A stretch of 64,000 nucleotides of DNA from Pseudaquabacterium terrae (GTDB lineage Bacteria > Pseudomonadota > Gammaproteobacteria > Burkholderiales > Burkholderiaceae_C): assembly GCF_013266755.1 (NCBI RefSeq), contig NZ_JABRWJ010000001.1, positions 868,001-932,000 on the forward strand, read 5' to 3'. The notes under the pieces were generated by a model that saw nothing but the letters and a program-made list of their open reading frames with translations, was not told the DNA's origin and did no database searches. The position numbers and the translations under genes were made by a program. How positions within the stretch are numbered: position 1 is the first letter of the stretch; each line of letters begins with the position of its first letter. Shown here one piece after another: positions 62,487-64,000 of this stretch.

Positions 62487-63212
62487 ATGTCGACCTCCGA
62501 CACCCTGCCGATCTTTCGCAACGAGGAGGAGCTGGCGCGGCTGCCGGCCTCCGAGCGCATCCGCTACCGGCTGATCGGCGCCGACTGCCGCTACCACGCC
62601 AACGACAACATCGCCGAGCACATTCGCCCGGGCGAGCTCGACGAGCTCAAGCGCGAGGTCGAGCTCAAGATGCAGGGCGTGCTGCAGGCGCTGGTGATCG
62701 ACACCGACAGCGACCACAACACCAACGAGACGGCCAAGCGCGTCGCCAAGATGTTCATCGACGAGGTGTTTCGCGGCCGCTACGTGCCCAGCCCCTCGGT
62801 CACCGAGTTCCCGAACTTCTCGCGCCTGAACGAGCTGATGATCGTCGGGCCGATCACCGTGCGCAGCGCCTGCTCGCACCACCTGTGCCCGATCCTCGGC
62901 AAGGTGTGGATCGGCCTGCTGCCCAACGAACACTCGAACCTGATCGGGCTGTCGAAGTACGTGCGCCTGGCCGACTGGGTGATGACACGGCCGCAGATCC
63001 AGGAAGAGGCGGTGGTGATGCTGGCCGACGCGCTGCAGGAGCGCGTCAAGCCCGACGGGCTGGCGATCGTGATGGAGGCCGACCACTTCTGCATGCACTG
63101 GCGCGGCGTCAAGGACGACGACTCGTCGATGACCAACAGCGTGATGCGCGGCTCGTTCCTGAAGGACCCCAACCTGCGCCGCGAATTCCTGGCCCTGCTG
63201 TCGAAGAAATGA
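62487..63212 (+). CDS. folE: GTP cyclohydrolase I
   Basis: GTP cyclohydrolase IA, 241 residues, making dihydroneopterin triphosphate for folate or pterin synthesis. Family marks are TDSDHNTNETAKRVAKM, the zinc-binding CSHHLCPILGKVWIG with Cys and His, NLIGLSKYVRL, TRPQIQEE and the second zinc Cys in HFCMHWRGVKDDDSSM. The GAP-like C-terminus of about 20 residues is usual. It is divergent from rsmB. A BLUF photoreceptor gene follows 37 bases downstream on the same strand, so the two may be co-expressed. Confidence 0.96.
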   Translation: MSTSDTLPIFRNEEELARLPASERIRYRLIGADCRYHANDNIAEHIRPGELDELKREVELKMQGVLQALVIDTDSDHNTNETAKRVAKMFIDEVFRGRYVPSPSVTEFPNFSRLNELMIVGPITVRSACSHHLCPILGKVWIGLLPNEHSNLIGLSKYVRLADWVMTRPQIQEEAVVMLADALQERVKPDGLAIVMEADHFCMHWRGVKDDDSSMTNSVMRGSFLKDPNLRREFLALLSKK

Positions 63213-63249
63213 GCCGCCCCGCTCGCCGGGGAGAAAGAGACCGATCGTG

Positions 63250-63669
63250 ATGCTGGTACGACTGATGTACGCGAGCCGCGCGGTGCCGACGCTCGACCAG
63301 GACGAGCTGCACAACATCCTGCGCCAGAGCAAGCACAACAATCCGCAGCACGGCATCACCGGGCTGCTGTGCTACTCCAGCGGCATCTTCATCCAGGCGC
63401 TCGAAGGCGGGCGATCGGCGGTGAGCCGGCTCTACGGCCGCATCGCCGCCGACCCGCGCCACGGCGAGCTGATCCTGCTGAACTACGAGGAGATCGGCGA
63501 GCGCCGCTTCGCCGGCTGGGCGATGGGCCAGGTCAACATGGGCCGGCTCAATCCGGCCTTGCTGCTGAAGTACTCGGCCACCGCGACGCTCGATCCGTAC
63601 AGCGTCTCGGGCAAGGCCTCGATGGCGCTGTTCGACGAGCTCGTGGCGACCGCTTCGGTGATGTGCTGA
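63250..63669 (+). CDS. BLUF domain blue-light photoreceptor protein
   Basis: BLUF-domain flavin photoreceptor, 139 residues. The light-sensing residues are present, counted from this ATG: Tyr7 (RLMYASRA), an Asn at 30 or 31 (KHNNPQHGITGLL) and Gln49 (IFIQALEGG), plus a Trp in FAGWAMG. The rest is a short C-terminal helix extension (about 105-139), so output must go through a partner protein. A GTG directly before this ATG could start one codon earlier. It lies directly after folE; FolE supplies pterins, whereas BLUF uses flavin. Confidence 0.92.
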   Translation: MLVRLMYASRAVPTLDQDELHNILRQSKHNNPQHGITGLLCYSSGIFIQALEGGRSAVSRLYGRIAADPRHGELILLNYEEIGERRFAGWAMGQVNMGRLNPALLLKYSATATLDPYSVSGKASMALFDELVATASVMC

Positions 63670-63676
63670 CGTCGGC

Positions 63677-64000
63677 CTAAGACAACATGTCGGCCCAGAT
63701 CGTGCGGGCCCAGTTCCAGCCGTATTCCCCTTCGAGCTCGGTCGGCCCGGTCGACACGCCGCCCGAGCCGGCCACCGTCTTGAAGGTCTTCTCCGCCGCC
63801 ACGTACTCGTGCACGCTGGCGACGTGGATCACGCGCTTGGCGTCGACGAAGCTGTAGCAGGTGTTGGTCAGCATCGGCGCCGGGTTGATCTCCCAGCCGG
63901 CGAGTTGCGCAACGATCGCCGCGGCGGCGACCTTGGCATGGTTGTTCGCCATGTGGCCGCTCTTGGGCATCGCCGGCGCGATCTGGATCGAATCGCCGAG
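63677..64000 (-). CDS. fccB: Flavocytochrome c sulfide dehydrogenase-like flavoprotein, C-terminal part (5' end outside window)
   Basis: C-terminal 107 residues of an FAD/NAD(P)-dependent oxidoreductase of the FccB type. The flavin-domain end LGDSIQIAPAMPKSGHMANNHAKVAAAAIV and the FCSD C-terminal region (NTCYSFVDAKRVIHVASVHEY, EGEYGWNWARTIWADM) are diagnostic. In characterised systems it pairs with a c-type cytochrome (FccA) to oxidise sulfide in the periplasm. The gene starts beyond the right edge, so signal peptide and partner are not visible. It converges on the BLUF gene with seven bases between stops. Confidence 0.86.
   Translation of the reverse strand, partial: LGDSIQIAPAMPKSGHMANNHAKVAAAAIVAQLAGWEINPAPMLTNTCYSFVDAKRVIHVASVHEYVAAEKTFKTVAGSGGVSTGPTELEGEYGWNWARTIWADMLS

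Overview
The window is very GC-rich, densely coded chromosome with no rRNA operon, phage, transposase or CRISPR array. The gene families point to a betaproteobacterium of the order Burkholderiales, perhaps near Leptothrix, Rubrivivax, Piscinibacter or Methylibium. Supporting features are a PobR/PobA pair, Liv-type aromatic or amino-acid uptake, the block rsmB-DUF4390-NtrY-like kinase-Fis-type regulator, a short PutA, and many DUF families common there. The placement is inference from gene content, not from a marker search.

Layout. 0-7 kb: start of a sterol-desaturase-like gene (cut by the window edge), then a type IV pilus minor-pilin operon pilE-fimT-pilV-pilW-pilX-pilY1. 7-10 kb: histidine phosphatase, YbhB-like protein, DUF1840 and a cyclopropane-fatty-acid-synthase-like methyltransferase. 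10-13.6 kb: an HD-GYP protein coupled to a PAS-GGDEF-EAL protein (c-di-GMP turnover). 13.7-23 kb: an aromatic-degradation island with a 3-oxoadipyl-CoA-type thiolase, MAPEG protein, PobR and PobA, and a branched-chain-type ABC transporter (binding protein, hemerythrin-like protein, two permeases, two ATPases). 23-32 kb: a triple-CHRD lipoprotein, DUF3999/DUF2339 membrane proteins, TetR with DUF3995 and a molybdopterin oxidoreductase, and an M20 peptidase. 32-43 kb: PutA, a MocR/EamA pair, lipoproteins, a Uma2 protein, a Nudix-MBL fusion with a CaiB/BaiF enzyme, and a CopG/ParE toxin-antitoxin pair. 43-50.5 kb: a GGDEF-EAL protein, then IclR with HMG-CoA lyase and a CoA-transferase, and an S9 peptidase. 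50.5-57 kb: DUF4142, a GH18 glycosidase, DUF72, a PAS-receiver protein, GNAT, a decayed ABC binding-protein gene and a monooxygenase-like protein. 57-64 kb: a terminator, tRNA-Phe(GAA), a two-component system, DUF4390, RsmB, FolE, a BLUF photoreceptor, and the 3' end of a sulfide-dehydrogenase-like flavoprotein.

The most unusual signal is a dispersed structured element. It is 71 bp from TGA to TGA and carries three consecutive short hairpins. Two tandem copies separate the YbhB-like gene from the phosphatase gene. One copy of the same length separates the CaiB gene from the Nudix-MBL gene. A shortened 60-bp copy lies in frame inside rsmB, adding 20 codons. A diverged relative sits in the pobR-pobA promoter region. 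At both operon junctions the element supplies the stop codon of the upstream gene and abuts the start codon of the downstream gene. Base changes in one hairpin are compensated on the other arm between copies. This suggests a mobile or amplified structured repeat that enters TGA-containing stop/start overlaps.
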